From the NCBI GenBank assembly GCA_943325195.2, contig CALPON020000003.1, forward strand, positions 1-49,269: 49,269 nucleotides of DNA, written 5' to 3'. The notes beneath the pieces are model-generated. The model was not told where the DNA came from. It saw only the letters and a program-made list of their open reading frames with translations, and did not search any database. This document shows positions 1 through 7,797 of this stretch, piece by piece. A program made the position numbers and the translations under genes. Every line of letters starts with the position of its first letter. The first letter of the stretch is position 1. The stretch comes from Sphingobacterium thalpophilum (GTDB lineage Bacteria; Bacteroidota; Bacteroidia; B-17B0; Aurantibacillaceae).

Positions 1-2
1 CA

Positions 3-122
3 AGTGCTGATGTCATTTTGAAAATTTCAACTTCGGATTTGGAAAGCGGGGTTTACTTGCTGCGCTTGCTGGATGCGGAAAATGAAACTGTAATAGTGAA
101 AAAGTTGGCAGTGCAGCGCTGA
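3..122 (+). CDS. C-terminal end of a T9SS type A cargo protein (partial)
   Basis: An open frame enters from the left edge and stops with TGA at 120-122. Its 39 residues contain the pattern L-E-S-G-V-Y-L-L-R-L followed by V-K-K-L-A-V-Q-R at the very end. This is the usual last beta-strand pair of a T9SS type A sorting domain (S.L..G.Y.L.. then a short basic end). The domain directs a protein with a signal peptide across the outer membrane and is cleaved there. The rest of the protein lies outside the window, so its function cannot be told. It is one of several T9SS cargos here. Confidence 0.75.
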   Translation, partial: SADVILKISTSDLESGVYLLRLLDAENETVIVKKLAVQR

Positions 123-278
123 AGGATTATTTATTAGTGATTGGTTATTAAGTCAGTTTATGTTGTTTCAAAGATTAGATAGCGATTGTTTGCTTTTGGC
201 AGATGGAGGAGATACTTTACAGAGTTTTTACGAAGCCAATTTGCAGATTGAATACAAGAAAGTAGGCTGTTTAACGTT
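123..278. other. AT-rich intergenic stretch with a doubtful 46-codon ORF
   Basis: No convincing gene lies between the partial cargo gene and the repeats. One short plus-strand frame runs from ATG at 160 to TAG at 298-300 (46 codons) and ends inside the first repeat copy. It has no signal peptide, no recognisable domain and no clear ribosome binding site. It may be chance or a remnant of a gene broken by the repeats. Confidence 0.3.
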
Positions 279-429
279 AAACCAAAGCGAACCATTTTAG
301 GGTAATAATTATTGGACATTTTCTTAGGGTTTAGTTATAAGAATTAATCAAAAAATTAACTACCTTCAATTATCAGAAAATGTCCCAGTATTTTTAACTA
401 AAAAAGTTCAGATTAGTTTGAAGTCATAC
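279..429. repeat. Tandem palindromic repeat, copy 1
   Basis: First of two direct copies of a ~150-bp AT-rich unit, repeating with a 164-bp period. The copies share an identical block of about 67 bp and are roughly 91% identical overall by eye. Inside this copy, GGACATTTTCT (314-324) and AGAAAATGTCC (375-385) form a perfect 11-bp inverted repeat, so the unit can fold into a long hairpin. No reading frame is conserved between the copies, which suggests a structural or mobile non-coding element rather than a gene. Confidence 0.85.
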
Positions 430-442
430 AGTGTTTGCCGTC

Positions 443-592
443 AAACCAAAGCTAACCGATTTAGGGTAATAATTATTGGACATTTTCTTAGGGTTTAGTT
501 ATAAGAATTAATCAAAAAATTAACTAACTTCAATTATTAGAAAGTGTCCAAATATTTTAGCTATAAAAGTTCAGATTGGTTTGAAGACATAC
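443..592. repeat. Tandem palindromic repeat, copy 2
   Basis: Second copy of the repeat. The inner arms are at 478-488 and 539-549, with one mismatch compared with copy 1. Outer arms TCAAACCAA (441-449) and TTGGTTTGA (576-584) form a perfect 9-bp inverted repeat around the whole unit, as a MITE-like or REP-like element would have. The right end abuts the first ATG of the next gene at 593. That gene lacks a signal peptide, so the repeat may have replaced its 5' part. Confidence 0.85.
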
Positions 593-1174
593 ATGAGCAA
601 GGATATAATATTTGCTTTGTCTATTTATGGTGGCCTTGCTAAAACAATCAACGGCGGATCAAGCTGGACAAATACGACAATCCCAATTTATTCAACTTAC
701 GGATTAACTTTTAAGGACAAACTGGAAGGCTATGTTGTGGGATCAACCGCGAATGGTTATGGTGTAATTGCGAAGACAACAAACATGGGAGCATGTTGGG
801 CTATATTTCCTACACAGGTTTACTCTATTTTCTTTAACATAGAGTTGGTTAATGACAGCATCGCTTTAATTTCAGGATCGAACGGGGTTCTTCTTACTTG
901 GAACTACAAAACAACGTTGCTTACCGGAGATCAGGAGCTGGAGGAGTGTCAACCAGCAAAATTCTATCCGAACCCAACTGAAGGTAATGTATTTATTGAA
1001 AGCAGAGAAAGTGGCACTATGCGGCTAACAGATTTGTTAGGCGATGAACGCGGGGTCTATACGCTTGATCAAAAAACGAACGAGTTTGATCTTTCCAACT
1101 TGCCGAAAGGGATTTATCTCTGCCGAATCGAATACTCTCAAAAAACCATGCTCTATAAATTGATACTGAAATGA
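593..1174 (+). CDS. 5'-truncated T9SS cargo with Ycf48/BNR-like repeats
   Basis: The 193-residue product begins at the first ATG; the frame is open back to about 524, inside repeat copy 2, but offers no better start than a TTG at 581. The N-terminal half has the K-T-x-N-G-G-x-S-W motif and a second K-T-T-N-M-G-A-C-W copy, as in Ycf48-like or BNR/sortilin-type beta-propeller repeats. The C-terminal 75 residues are a T9SS type A sorting domain (F-Y-P-N-P-T-E-G-N, then L-S-N-L-P-K-G-I-Y-L and a basic end). A T9SS cargo needs a Sec signal peptide, and none is present. A propeller also needs several more repeats. I read it as the 3' remnant of a longer gene. It overlaps the next gene by four bases (ATGA). 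Confidence 0.7.
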   Translation: MSKDIIFALSIYGGLAKTINGGSSWTNTTIPIYSTYGLTFKDKLEGYVVGSTANGYGVIAKTTNMGACWAIFPTQVYSIFFNIELVNDSIALISGSNGVLLTWNYKTTLLTGDQELEECQPAKFYPNPTEGNVFIESRESGTMRLTDLLGDERGVYTLDQKTNEFDLSNLPKGIYLCRIEYSQKTMLYKLILK

Positions 1175-2229
1175 GCTTTTTAAAAATATTCTTTCCACTT
1201 GCTTTTTTATCGGCTTTTCCGCTAATGGGACAGATCAATCCAACAGTCACAAGTTCGACGGGAAATTTCAGTTTGACCTGCACAAATCCGTCGATCACAC
1301 TTACTGCCAGCAGTTCTTTCACTACCGCTGTAAGCTACACATGGACAACTCCGCAAATGAATATTGTAAACGGCAATAGTGTCGCTGCCAGCGTACCGGG
1401 TATATTCAGTTTGGCAGCATCTTCTGGAACGATATTACAAACGACCACGATTAGTATTGCGATAAACACCGTCCAACCAACCGTTACTTTAACTGGTGCG
1501 TCAGGCTCTATTACTTGCAACACACCTACAATATTACTGACAACCATAAGTAGTCCTACAAATGTTTCTTATACATGGATGGAGCCGGGTGTAGGCTTTG
1601 GCTGCACTACTTCAACCTGCATTGCTGCTCAATCAGGAACCTATAGTGTTACGGTTAAAGATGCAGCGAATGGCTGCCAAAAGACTGCAACAATAAATAT
1701 TGGCGACAACAGGCAGTATCCCATCTTCAGTTCTATTAGCCTTTATACTGTAGCCTGTCCAGATGGAACGGTAAGCCTTGAACCAACTTTAACTACAGGC
1801 ACAGCAAATATTTCCTTTCAATGGAAAGTACCAACCGGAGCCATTACCAGCGCGACTAACAATCTCAATTTAATAACGAATGCACCGGGCGAATACACCT
1901 TGATTGCAACAAATACGTCTAATGGCTGCACTTCAAGTACTTTGGTGAATGTTTTTGCTTGCGTTGGGATTTACACACATGATATGAAAAACAGATACAA
2001 ATTGTTCCCAAATCCTTTTACCAACAAGTTAAATCTTGATTTTAGCCAAGCAGCTTCATCACCTGAAAAGATCATTATTGTTAATACGGTTGGACAAAAG
2101 GTCTTTGAAAAAGGTGACCTACCACCAAAGATGGAAATTGATTTAACCTTTTTACCAAACGGTGTTTACTACGTTTTTGTTCACGACAATGGCGCAATTA
2201 AACGACCTTTGAAAGTGGTAAAAAACTAG
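1171..2229 (+). CDS. Secreted Ig/PKD-like repeat protein with T9SS type A sorting domain
   Basis: The 352-residue product starts with a signal peptide (M-S-F-L-K-I-F-F-P-L-A-F-L-S ending near G-Q, residue 21). Three divergent Ig-like or PKD-like repeats of 80-90 residues follow, marked by S-Y-T-W and Q-W-K strands and paired cysteines. The last ~85 residues are a T9SS type A domain (K-L-F-P-N-P-F-T-N-K, I-V-N-T-V-G-Q-K, F-L-P-N-G-V-Y-Y). The ATG overlaps the TGA of the previous gene, which suggests translational coupling. It is probably an outer-surface structural or adhesive protein; no catalytic motif is seen. Confidence 0.85.
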   Translation: MSFLKIFFPLAFLSAFPLMGQINPTVTSSTGNFSLTCTNPSITLTASSSFTTAVSYTWTTPQMNIVNGNSVAASVPGIFSLAASSGTILQTTTISIAINTVQPTVTLTGASGSITCNTPTILLTTISSPTNVSYTWMEPGVGFGCTTSTCIAAQSGTYSVTVKDAANGCQKTATINIGDNRQYPIFSSISLYTVACPDGTVSLEPTLTTGTANISFQWKVPTGAITSATNNLNLITNAPGEYTLIATNTSNGCTSSTLVNVFACVGIYTHDMKNRYKLFPNPFTNKLNLDFSQAASSPEKIIIVNTVGQKVFEKGDLPPKMEIDLTFLPNGVYYVFVHDNGAIKRPLKVVKN

Positions 2230-2248
2230 AACAAACGATAACTGATCC

Positions 2249-2707
2249 ATGAGTTTGAAAGTTTTATTAATTATACTTTTCTTTTCAATTTTACAGGAAT
2301 CCTTTGCTCAAAAAGATTCGGTGCGAGTTATCAGGGAGTCATATCAATCTGTCCGAACTTTTGAATGCCCCGGCGCGGTCAATAATCAGTTTATCCTCAA
2401 AGGAATTATTTATGATGCTCAATCCAATGAAGAACTCCCGAATGCAAATGTCTTTGTAAAGGGAACCCAAGTCGCAACCTTATTAGAAGCAAAAGGAATT
2501 TTCGCCTTGGATATTACTAAACTCCTGGACTCGACGAGAACTCTGACGATCATGGGGACGTATGTTGGCTACAAGATCAAAGAAATAGAAATCAAAGATA
2601 ACTGGACTGTGGATACCTACCTTTCAATTCCGATGGTTAGTAATTCGGGCATCTCCTGTCCGGGGATTAGTGTTTCACCTGAGAAGAAGAAATCTCGGAG
2701 AAAATAG
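2249..2707 (+). CDS. Secreted protein with a carboxypeptidase-like regulatory domain
   Basis: The 152-residue product has a signal peptide (residues 1-20, ending S-F-A-Q). Residues ~48-130 carry a CarboxypepD_reg-like beta-sandwich (L-K-G-I-I-Y-D-A-Q-S-N-E, then P-N-A-N-V-F-V-K-G-T and a Y-V-G-Y-K strand). This fold is common at the N-terminus of TonB receptors, but here it stands alone. The C-terminus is basic (K-K-K-S-R-R-K) and has no T9SS domain, so it is probably periplasmic or surface-associated. It lies 19 bp after the previous gene in the same direction, and the hairpin at 2763 follows, so it probably closes a three-gene operon. Confidence 0.75.
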   Translation: MSLKVLLIILFFSILQESFAQKDSVRVIRESYQSVRTFECPGAVNNQFILKGIIYDAQSNEELPNANVFVKGTQVATLLEAKGIFALDITKLLDSTRTLTIMGTYVGYKIKEIEIKDNWTVDTYLSIPMVSNSGISCPGISVSPEKKKSRRK

Positions 2708-2762
2708 TTGAGCGATCAAGCCATTTTTTTTTGGACTGGACAGTCCAGAATAGATTATTAAA

Positions 2763-2783
2763 AAAGGGGCGCGATGCCCCTTT
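2763..2783. terminator. Bidirectional intrinsic terminator
   Basis: AAAGGGGC (2763-2770) pairs with GCCCCTTT (2776-2783) around a five-base loop. It has A-rich sequence on the left and T-rich on the right. It sits between the convergent genes ending at 2707 (plus) and 2808 (minus) and can serve both. Confidence 0.8.
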
Positions 2784-2807
2784 CTTAGTTTATGGCCCCT
2801 GAACGTT

Positions 2808-3431
2808 CTAATTGGAAATATAAATTTTGCAACCAATCGACTTGGTTTCTTTAATCAGAACCTCCCTATTATTTAAAAGTGCTTCAACCGCATCGCCAAC
2901 ATAGCGCTGTGTTACTTTGCTAGGTTCGGCTCCGTTATCGTCAATAGCACCGCTGTAGGCAATTACCCACTGCCCTTCTTTTTTCCATAAAACAAAAGCG
3001 TGCGGTGTTTTTTGGGCTTCAAATTGCTTTGCAACAGCCTGTTTTTCGTCAAACAAATAAGGAAAATTAAATTTTTCTTTTTTTGACTTTTCGATCATGA
3101 GTTCGTACGTGTCTTCCTCATAGATCCGCGGATCGGTCGAACTAATCGCAATGAGCGGCACACCCAGCTTCTGATACCTTTCGTTCAGTGCATTCATTCT
3201 GGGTGGATAAAGCTTCGCAAACGGACAATGATTGCAGGTAAAAACCACTATAAGTCCCTTTGCCGAGTCATAGTCTTTTAAAGAAATCGTTTTTCCATCG
3301 ACATTTTTCAAGCTGAAATCCGAAACCCGCTCGCCAATTGGACTGACTTTCGGAATAAAACTGATCATGCCAATCAGAATGAATCCTATTAATAGGAGTC
3401 CCAGAAATTTATTTTGAATGTACAATGGCAC
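2808..3431 (-). CDS. Membrane-anchored redoxin (AhpC/TSA-like) with CxxC
   Basis: The 207-residue product has an N-terminal membrane segment (residues ~8-27), then a thioredoxin-fold redoxin domain (residues ~34-180). T-C-N-H-C-P-F-A-K supplies a CxxC pair (C66, C69), as in peroxiredoxin-like/AlpA-type redoxins that carry N-H-C-P. A cis-Pro candidate lies in Q-K-T-P-H-A-F. It probably acts as a periplasmic thiol-disulfide reductase or peroxiredoxin-like protein. I use the GTG start because it retains the membrane anchor; the next ATG falls inside the hydrophobic segment. The start overlaps the upstream stop by one base (TAGTG), so it is probably translated with the multicopper oxidase and may keep copper or thiols in the right redox state. 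Confidence 0.8.
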   Translation of the reverse strand: MPLYIQNKFLGLLLIGFILIGMISFIPKVSPIGERVSDFSLKNVDGKTISLKDYDSAKGLIVVFTCNHCPFAKLYPPRMNALNERYQKLGVPLIAISSTDPRIYEEDTYELMIEKSKKEKFNFPYLFDEKQAVAKQFEAQKTPHAFVLWKKEGQWVIAYSGAIDDNGAEPSKVTQRYVGDAVEALLNNREVLIKETKSIGCKIYISN

Positions 3432-5143
3432 TAATCCTTAATAAACTTTTGGACGCTTACTGACTTTGTTTTTTTGTCCATCAATTGAACAAAATAGGTT
3501 CCCGATGACAGGCCCGAAATGTCGATTCCCTTGGCCATATCTGGCTGAGGCAGCATAATAACAGTTTTCCCCTGCACGTTGGTAACATTGATATAATACA
3601 CTTCGGCGTCTGGGGTATTAAGTTGTACATACACTTTTGACGTGGCTGGATTCGGAAATAAATTATAATTCACTTTTTCCGGAAGCAAGCTTGCTAAGCC
3701 GCTTGCTGCGTCTTTCACAACAAATTGCCCCATCATACCATCGTCTTCATGCAAGCCAAAATGACAGTGGTACATAAAGGGATGTATGGGATCGGAGTAA
3801 TCGTCGAACTTCGCGACAAAACTAACACTTTCGTTCACCGGTAGGTAAAATACATCTTTCCATCCCGACTCGTAATTTCCAACATTTGCTGCGCTTCCGT
3901 TGCGCGCAACAATTTTAAATTCCACATCGTGAATGTGAAAAGAGTGACCGAACACATTATTGTTTACAATCGTCCATTTTTCAATGGCGTTCAAATCCAC
4001 TGTTTTATTAATAGTGGTGAATGCAAAACTAGCATTGTCAAAATTAAAAGGAATGGCAGCTGGACCAGGATTTCCATTTGTTACATTAATCGTTCTGCTC
4101 ACCGTTGCATTCGCCGCCGTCCAGTACACGTTGTTTAGTAGTGTAGCTGGGAGAGCCAATATTGGGTTGCTGGTAGTTGCCGCAACATTGATGTGCAAAA
4201 GGTTAAAGGTGGTATTATTAAGCAGACTTCCAAACTGTCCTGAAGTCGCTGGTTCGCCGCCCGGATAGCCTAAAGGAAAACCAGAATTGTAGGACTTTAA
4301 ATCAAAACTGCTGCCGACCACGTCATTTGAAAGATCTACTAAAATTTCGATGCGTTCACCAACTAGCAACTTAACACGGTTAACCGTTACGGGAGCATTC
4401 AGCAAACCGCCATCATTACCAATAATGTAAAAATTCCTATTGTCGCTAAAACCAATATTGTAAGCTCTTTCATTCTCGGCATTTAGAATTCTCAATCTTA
4501 CAAATTGTTTCGGAAGACTCACCTGAGCACTAGGTGTGCCATTACTGAGCATATAATCGCCGTAGGCCACATTTGTGTAGACAAACTGATTTCCGGTATC
4601 ATAACGTCGGCTGGATAAAACAAGAGGGATATCATCTACGCCATACTTTCTGGGAATGGGAAGCGCACGTTCGGCGGAGTCACGGATAATGATAAATCCT
4701 CCTGAACCTTTCGTCATTTGCTCATTCGTCATCATATGTAAGTGCGGGTGATACCAAAGTGTAGCGGCCTGATTCGTTACTTTCCAGTAGGGCTGCCAAA
4801 TCGTGCCGGGCGGAATAACCTGGTGTGGCCCACCATCCATAATGGCCGGTAGGTGCATGCCATGCCAGTGAACAGTTGTTGAATCATTCAATTTGTTTTT
4901 TACATTAAAACTAACATTGGCCCACTTATTCATGATCAGTGTTGGTCCCCAAAAATTATCCGTATTTATAGAACTTGTTATCGTCTGATTACCCGACCGT
5001 AATTGTTTCAATGTATCCTTAAGGGTCAGGTTAAAATTGGAACCTGAAAGCGTGTCAGGAATCCAAAGTGTATTATAAGTTTGGCCATTTAAAGCCATCA
5101 AAAAGTTCAGGCTGAGCAGACTTAAGACTATTTTTTTCTTCAT
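3431..5143 (-). CDS. Three-domain multicopper oxidase with T9SS type A sorting domain
   Basis: The 570-residue product has a signal peptide (M-K-K-K-I-V-L-S-L-L..., residues 1-21). All four copper-binding motifs are present: H-W-H-G (H92, H94), H-P-H (H132, H134), H-x-x-H-x-H (H400, H403, H405) and H-C-H-x3-H-x4-M (459-470). The type 1, 2 and 3 copper sites are therefore complete, with an axial Met, in the CotA/bilirubin oxidase/CueO superfamily. The enzyme should oxidise phenols or metal ions and reduce O2 to water. The last ~80 residues are a T9SS type A domain (L-F-P-N-P-A-T-S, L-S-S-G-T-Y-F-V), so it should be exported to the surface. I prefer the ATG at 5143 to one at 5206, which would put 21 polar residues before the signal peptide. 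It is followed by a redoxin in an overlapping arrangement. Confidence 0.92.
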   Translation of the reverse strand: MKKKIVLSLLSLNFLMALNGQTYNTLWIPDTLSGSNFNLTLKDTLKQLRSGNQTITSSINTDNFWGPTLIMNKWANVSFNVKNKLNDSTTVHWHGMHLPAIMDGGPHQVIPPGTIWQPYWKVTNQAATLWYHPHLHMMTNEQMTKGSGGFIIIRDSAERALPIPRKYGVDDIPLVLSSRRYDTGNQFVYTNVAYGDYMLSNGTPSAQVSLPKQFVRLRILNAENERAYNIGFSDNRNFYIIGNDGGLLNAPVTVNRVKLLVGERIEILVDLSNDVVGSSFDLKSYNSGFPLGYPGGEPATSGQFGSLLNNTTFNLLHINVAATTSNPILALPATLLNNVYWTAANATVSRTINVTNGNPGPAAIPFNFDNASFAFTTINKTVDLNAIEKWTIVNNNVFGHSFHIHDVEFKIVARNGSAANVGNYESGWKDVFYLPVNESVSFVAKFDDYSDPIHPFMYHCHFGLHEDDGMMGQFVVKDAASGLASLLPEKVNYNLFPNPATSKVYVQLNTPDAEVYYINVTNVQGKTVIMLPQPDMAKGIDISGLSSGTYFVQLMDKKTKSVSVQKFIKD

Positions 5144-5203
5144 GGTAGTGTTACTTTTCTGTGTTGACTTAACAGAGTCTCGGCTAAGGTATGATTTCGA
5201 TTC

Positions 5204-5211
5204 CAAAAATA
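5204..5211 (-). promoter_or_regulatory. Possible -7 element for the multicopper oxidase gene
   Basis: On the minus strand this reads TATTTTTG, a full match to the Bacteroidota TAnnTTTG element, 61 bp upstream of the start at 5143. No TTG was found at the usual ~20-bp distance, so support is partial. If used, it would exclude the longer frame beginning at 5206. Confidence 0.3.
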
Positions 5212-5416
5212 AAAGAAAAAGAGCTTAAAGATCAGTTTCATGGTTAATCGCAAATCGCGGCAAATCCTACTATACGAGGTTTCTGGACTATGATCAGATT
5301 GGTATTCAGAGGCTGTGGATAGGTCTCGAAAAAAATAGAGAATGGCTAAATTGGATGAATGAAAAATTAACCAACTTTTTTGCTGCGCACTAAAACATGC
5401 CTGTTTGGTTAATCTA

Positions 5417-6559
5417 TTAAAAATCCTGTAGGTCAAGGTCATTAGCGTCAATCATTGTCACCCATTTACCCATTTTTTTCTGGATCACCTTAAAGTGATG
5501 TTTGTCCTCTTCCGTTATAAATGAAATGGCTTCACCCGGCGATTCTGCGCGACCTGTTCTGCCGATTCGGTGGATATAATCTTTTGGCGACCTTGGCAAT
5601 TCATAATTGATCACATACGGTAAAAATTTAATGTCGATACCGCGCGCTAAAAGATCTGTTGTGACAAGGACTCTCAATGTTCCTTTTTTAAATCGGCTAA
5701 GCGCTTCGGTTCTGGCTTCCTGGCTTTTTTTACTATGAATGGCCGTTGCATCCATGCCATTTTTCCGAAGTTTATCCGCCACATGATCCGCTTTATAAAC
5801 GGAAGATGTAAATACGAGGACCTGCTTTATCTCATTCTTCATTATCAAGTAGCGAAGCAAGGGACCTTTTTTTTCTTCGCTCACAAAGTAGCCAAGTTGC
5901 GTAATTAGATCAATGTTATTTTCTTCCTCTTCAATTTTAATAACAGTCGCATTGTGCAGCAGCATCTGTTTTATTCCCTCTACCTCTTCACTTAAGGTGG
6001 CTGAGAATAAAAGGTTTTGTCGTTTTTTAGGAAGAAGCGCAAAAATATTCTGCATTTCCTCTTTAAATCCCAGATTGAGCATCTTATCTGCTTCGTCAAG
6101 CACGAGGGTGTCAATTTCAGATAAATGCAGGGCGTTGGTGGACACAAGCTCTAGGAGACGTCCGGGTGTAGCGACCAGGATATTTACGCCCTGAAGTGCT
6201 ATCATTTGGGGATTAATGGAAACACCACCAAAGACGGCCAATGATTTTATTTTTTGGGGTAAATTAGAACTGAAACTATAAAACACCTCGCGAACTTGCG
6301 CCGCTAATTCACGTGTAGGGACCAGTACTAGGACTTTAATATGCCTGTTTTTCGAACTCGTGTTGCCTTGCATGTTTTGTAAAATAGGCAAAACATAGGA
6401 GGCTGTTTTTCCGGATCCTGTCTGAGCAATCCCCAAAATATCTTTTCGTTGAAGAATTGCAGGAATGGCCTCCTTTTGAATCGGATAAGGGGCCTTGTAA
6501 CCCTGAGCTTCGAGTAATTGTGTAATGGACGGGGGTAATCCTAAATCAGAAAACGACAT
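5417..6559 (-). CDS. DEAD-box ATP-dependent RNA helicase, RhlE-like
   Basis: The 380-residue product has the complete DEAD-box motif series: Q motif (G-Y-K-A-P-Y-P-I-Q, 20-28), motif I A-Q-T-G-S-G-K-T (45-52), Ia P-T-R-E-L-A, GG, Ib T-P-G-R, II D-E-A-D (155-158), III S-A-T, V T-T-D-L-L-A-R-G-I-D and VI H-R-I-G-R-T-G-R. There is almost no C-terminal extension, so it is a minimal two-RecA-domain helicase. It should unwind short RNA duplexes in ribosome assembly or mRNA turnover in the cytoplasm. It lacks the RNA-binding and basic tail of the second DEAD-box protein at 35009. It appears to be transcribed alone. Confidence 0.93.
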   Translation of the reverse strand: MSFSDLGLPPSITQLLEAQGYKAPYPIQKEAIPAILQRKDILGIAQTGSGKTASYVLPILQNMQGNTSSKNRHIKVLVLVPTRELAAQVREVFYSFSSNLPQKIKSLAVFGGVSINPQMIALQGVNILVATPGRLLELVSTNALHLSEIDTLVLDEADKMLNLGFKEEMQNIFALLPKKRQNLLFSATLSEEVEGIKQMLLHNATVIKIEEEENNIDLITQLGYFVSEEKKGPLLRYLIMKNEIKQVLVFTSSVYKADHVADKLRKNGMDATAIHSKKSQEARTEALSRFKKGTLRVLVTTDLLARGIDIKFLPYVINYELPRSPKDYIHRIGRTGRAESPGEAISFITEEDKHHFKVIQKKMGKWVTMIDANDLDLQDF

Positions 6560-6593
6560 CTTATTTTATAGTATTTAAAAATATAAAAAGTAA

Positions 6594-6614
6594 CAGGCTT
6601 CGCTGGATTGCCTG
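6594..6614 (-). terminator. Weak intrinsic terminator after the HipA-like/DUF3037 pair
   Basis: On the minus strand CAGGC (6614-6610) pairs with GCCTG (6598-6594) across an 11-base loop, followed by a T-rich run. The short stem makes this tentative. It would separate the DUF3037 gene from the helicase gene. Confidence 0.35.
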
Positions 6615-6641
6615 GGTCTTTCAAAAGTTGTCATAAACAAC

Positions 6642-7025
6642 TCACAGGACTAATTCTTCAATTAGACGCTCCATGGTCTTTTCTAGATCGCCACTCAGTC
6701 CTGGATGGGGTCTGGAGGTTTGTATACTGGAACTTCGCACTGCGGTTAACCAGCGAAAGCGTTCGGTCAGTTCCAGAGCGGCGATGGGTCCAGCAGTTAT
6801 ATCCCCGCTGGCAATGCGCACAAAGGCTTGTAAGTTCGTCTGCAGTGTTTCCACATCCATTTCAGGGTCCAGTGCCTGAATTTTTTTTTCATCTGTCTTT
6901 ATGATGGCACGTATGAACTTTTGTCTTTTGCAAAACAGAATGACGCCCACATTCAAGAACTCTTCGCGCTCCACTTTCGGAACTACGCGAATAACCGCAT
7001 ACTCATATAAGTGTTGCTCTGACAT
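6642..7025 (-). CDS. DUF3037 family protein
   Basis: The 127-residue cytoplasmic product begins M-S-E-Q-H-L-Y-E-Y-A-V-I-R-V-V-P-K-V-E-R. This opening, followed by E-E-F-L-N-V-G-V-I-L-F-C, is the hallmark of DUF3037. The frame is open further upstream, but the ATG at 7025 places the conserved block at the N-terminus as in the family. It overlaps the 3' end of the HipA-like kinase gene by 23 bp in another frame, so the two are almost certainly translated together. From general knowledge, DUF3037 genes often neighbour HipA-like kinase genes. No biochemical function is established that I can name. Confidence 0.85.
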   Translation of the reverse strand: MSEQHLYEYAVIRVVPKVEREEFLNVGVILFCKRQKFIRAIIKTDEKKIQALDPEMDVETLQTNLQAFVRIASGDITAGPIAALELTERFRWLTAVRSSSIQTSRPHPGLSGDLEKTMERLIEELVL

Positions 7026-7797
7026 CGCTTGCTTCTTTAGTAAAAGTGCTGGAGTAGTGGAGGCGTCTGCTGAGGAATTGATAATACACTTCACGGCGTT
7101 GTTCTGGTGTTTCATCGCTTTCTTCCCATTGTAACCAATCGGTGGGAATTAAATCTGTAATAGCGCGAAGAACGGCTTCGTTCAGAATCCCTCTGCAATA
7201 ACGATCTGCCTCTTCTAATTCTGTCGCGACGGGAAGAAGCACGTGATCTTTAATAAACGTAAAAGGTCCAACTGCTTTCTGTTCCCAATTGGTCCAGTTG
7301 TATTGAAAAAATAAACAAGAGCCGTGATCAATTAACCACAGTTCTTTGCTCCACATGAGCATATTGGTATTCCGATAGGTTCTGTCAACATTTGTGATCA
7401 GTGCATCCAGCCAGACAATAAGCGAAGCAGTCTGCGGATTTATTTTTACAACAGCCGGATCAAAAGTTATTGCTCCCGATAAAAAATGTAAGGCAAGATT
7501 TAAGCCTTGACTGTTTTTCAGCAGGTCCTGAATCTCTTCATCGGCTTCTGTTCTACCAAACGCTTCATCGAGATGAGCAAACACCTGTTCCGGTACTTTT
7601 AAGCCGAGTGCTCTGGCAATTTCTCCACCAATTAGTTCCGCAATCAGTGTCTTAACGCCATGGCCGGTGCCTCTGAATTTAAGGACATACTTAAAATTAT
7701 CATCTGCCTCAGCCAACGCAGGCAGAGAACCCCCTTCGCGTAGTGGCTGGAGATAGCGCGTGACATTGACTGTTCGCAGTTTCAAAAGCTCAGACAT
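7003..7797 (-). CDS. HipA-like protein kinase (HipA_2-type)
   Basis: The 264-residue product resembles the compact HipA-like kinase family found beside DUF3037 proteins. Y-V-L-K-F-R-G-T-G-H-G (~37-47) gives an ATP-binding lysine and a glycine-rich loop. L-D-A-L-I-T-N-V-D-R-T-Y-R-N-T-N (~131-146) supplies the catalytic Asp and the Asn of the D-x5-N pattern. W-L-I-D-H-G (~153-158) is the metal-binding Asp equivalent to DFG. It is much shorter than HipA (~440 residues) and lacks the usual N-terminal HipA subdomain. No HipB-like DNA-binding antitoxin lies next to it; the partner is DUF3037. It could phosphorylate a protein or a small molecule; the target is unknown. Confidence 0.8.
   Translation of the reverse strand: MSELLKLRTVNVTRYLQPLREGGSLPALAEADDNFKYVLKFRGTGHGVKTLIAELIGGEIARALGLKVPEQVFAHLDEAFGRTEADEEIQDLLKNSQGLNLALHFLSGAITFDPAVVKINPQTASLIVWLDALITNVDRTYRNTNMLMWSKELWLIDHGSCLFFQYNWTNWEQKAVGPFTFIKDHVLLPVATELEEADRYCRGILNEAVLRAITDLIPTDWLQWEESDETPEQRREVYYQFLSRRLHYSSTFTKEASDVRATLI

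Noticed and set aside
279-592. Possible CRISPR array
   Set aside because: Only two long AT-rich units with a short spacer and no cas genes; it is a tandem duplication.
5140-5451. 103-codon minus-strand frame between oxidase and helicase genes
   Set aside because: It overlaps both neighbours and has no domain; the region is more likely a leader and promoter.
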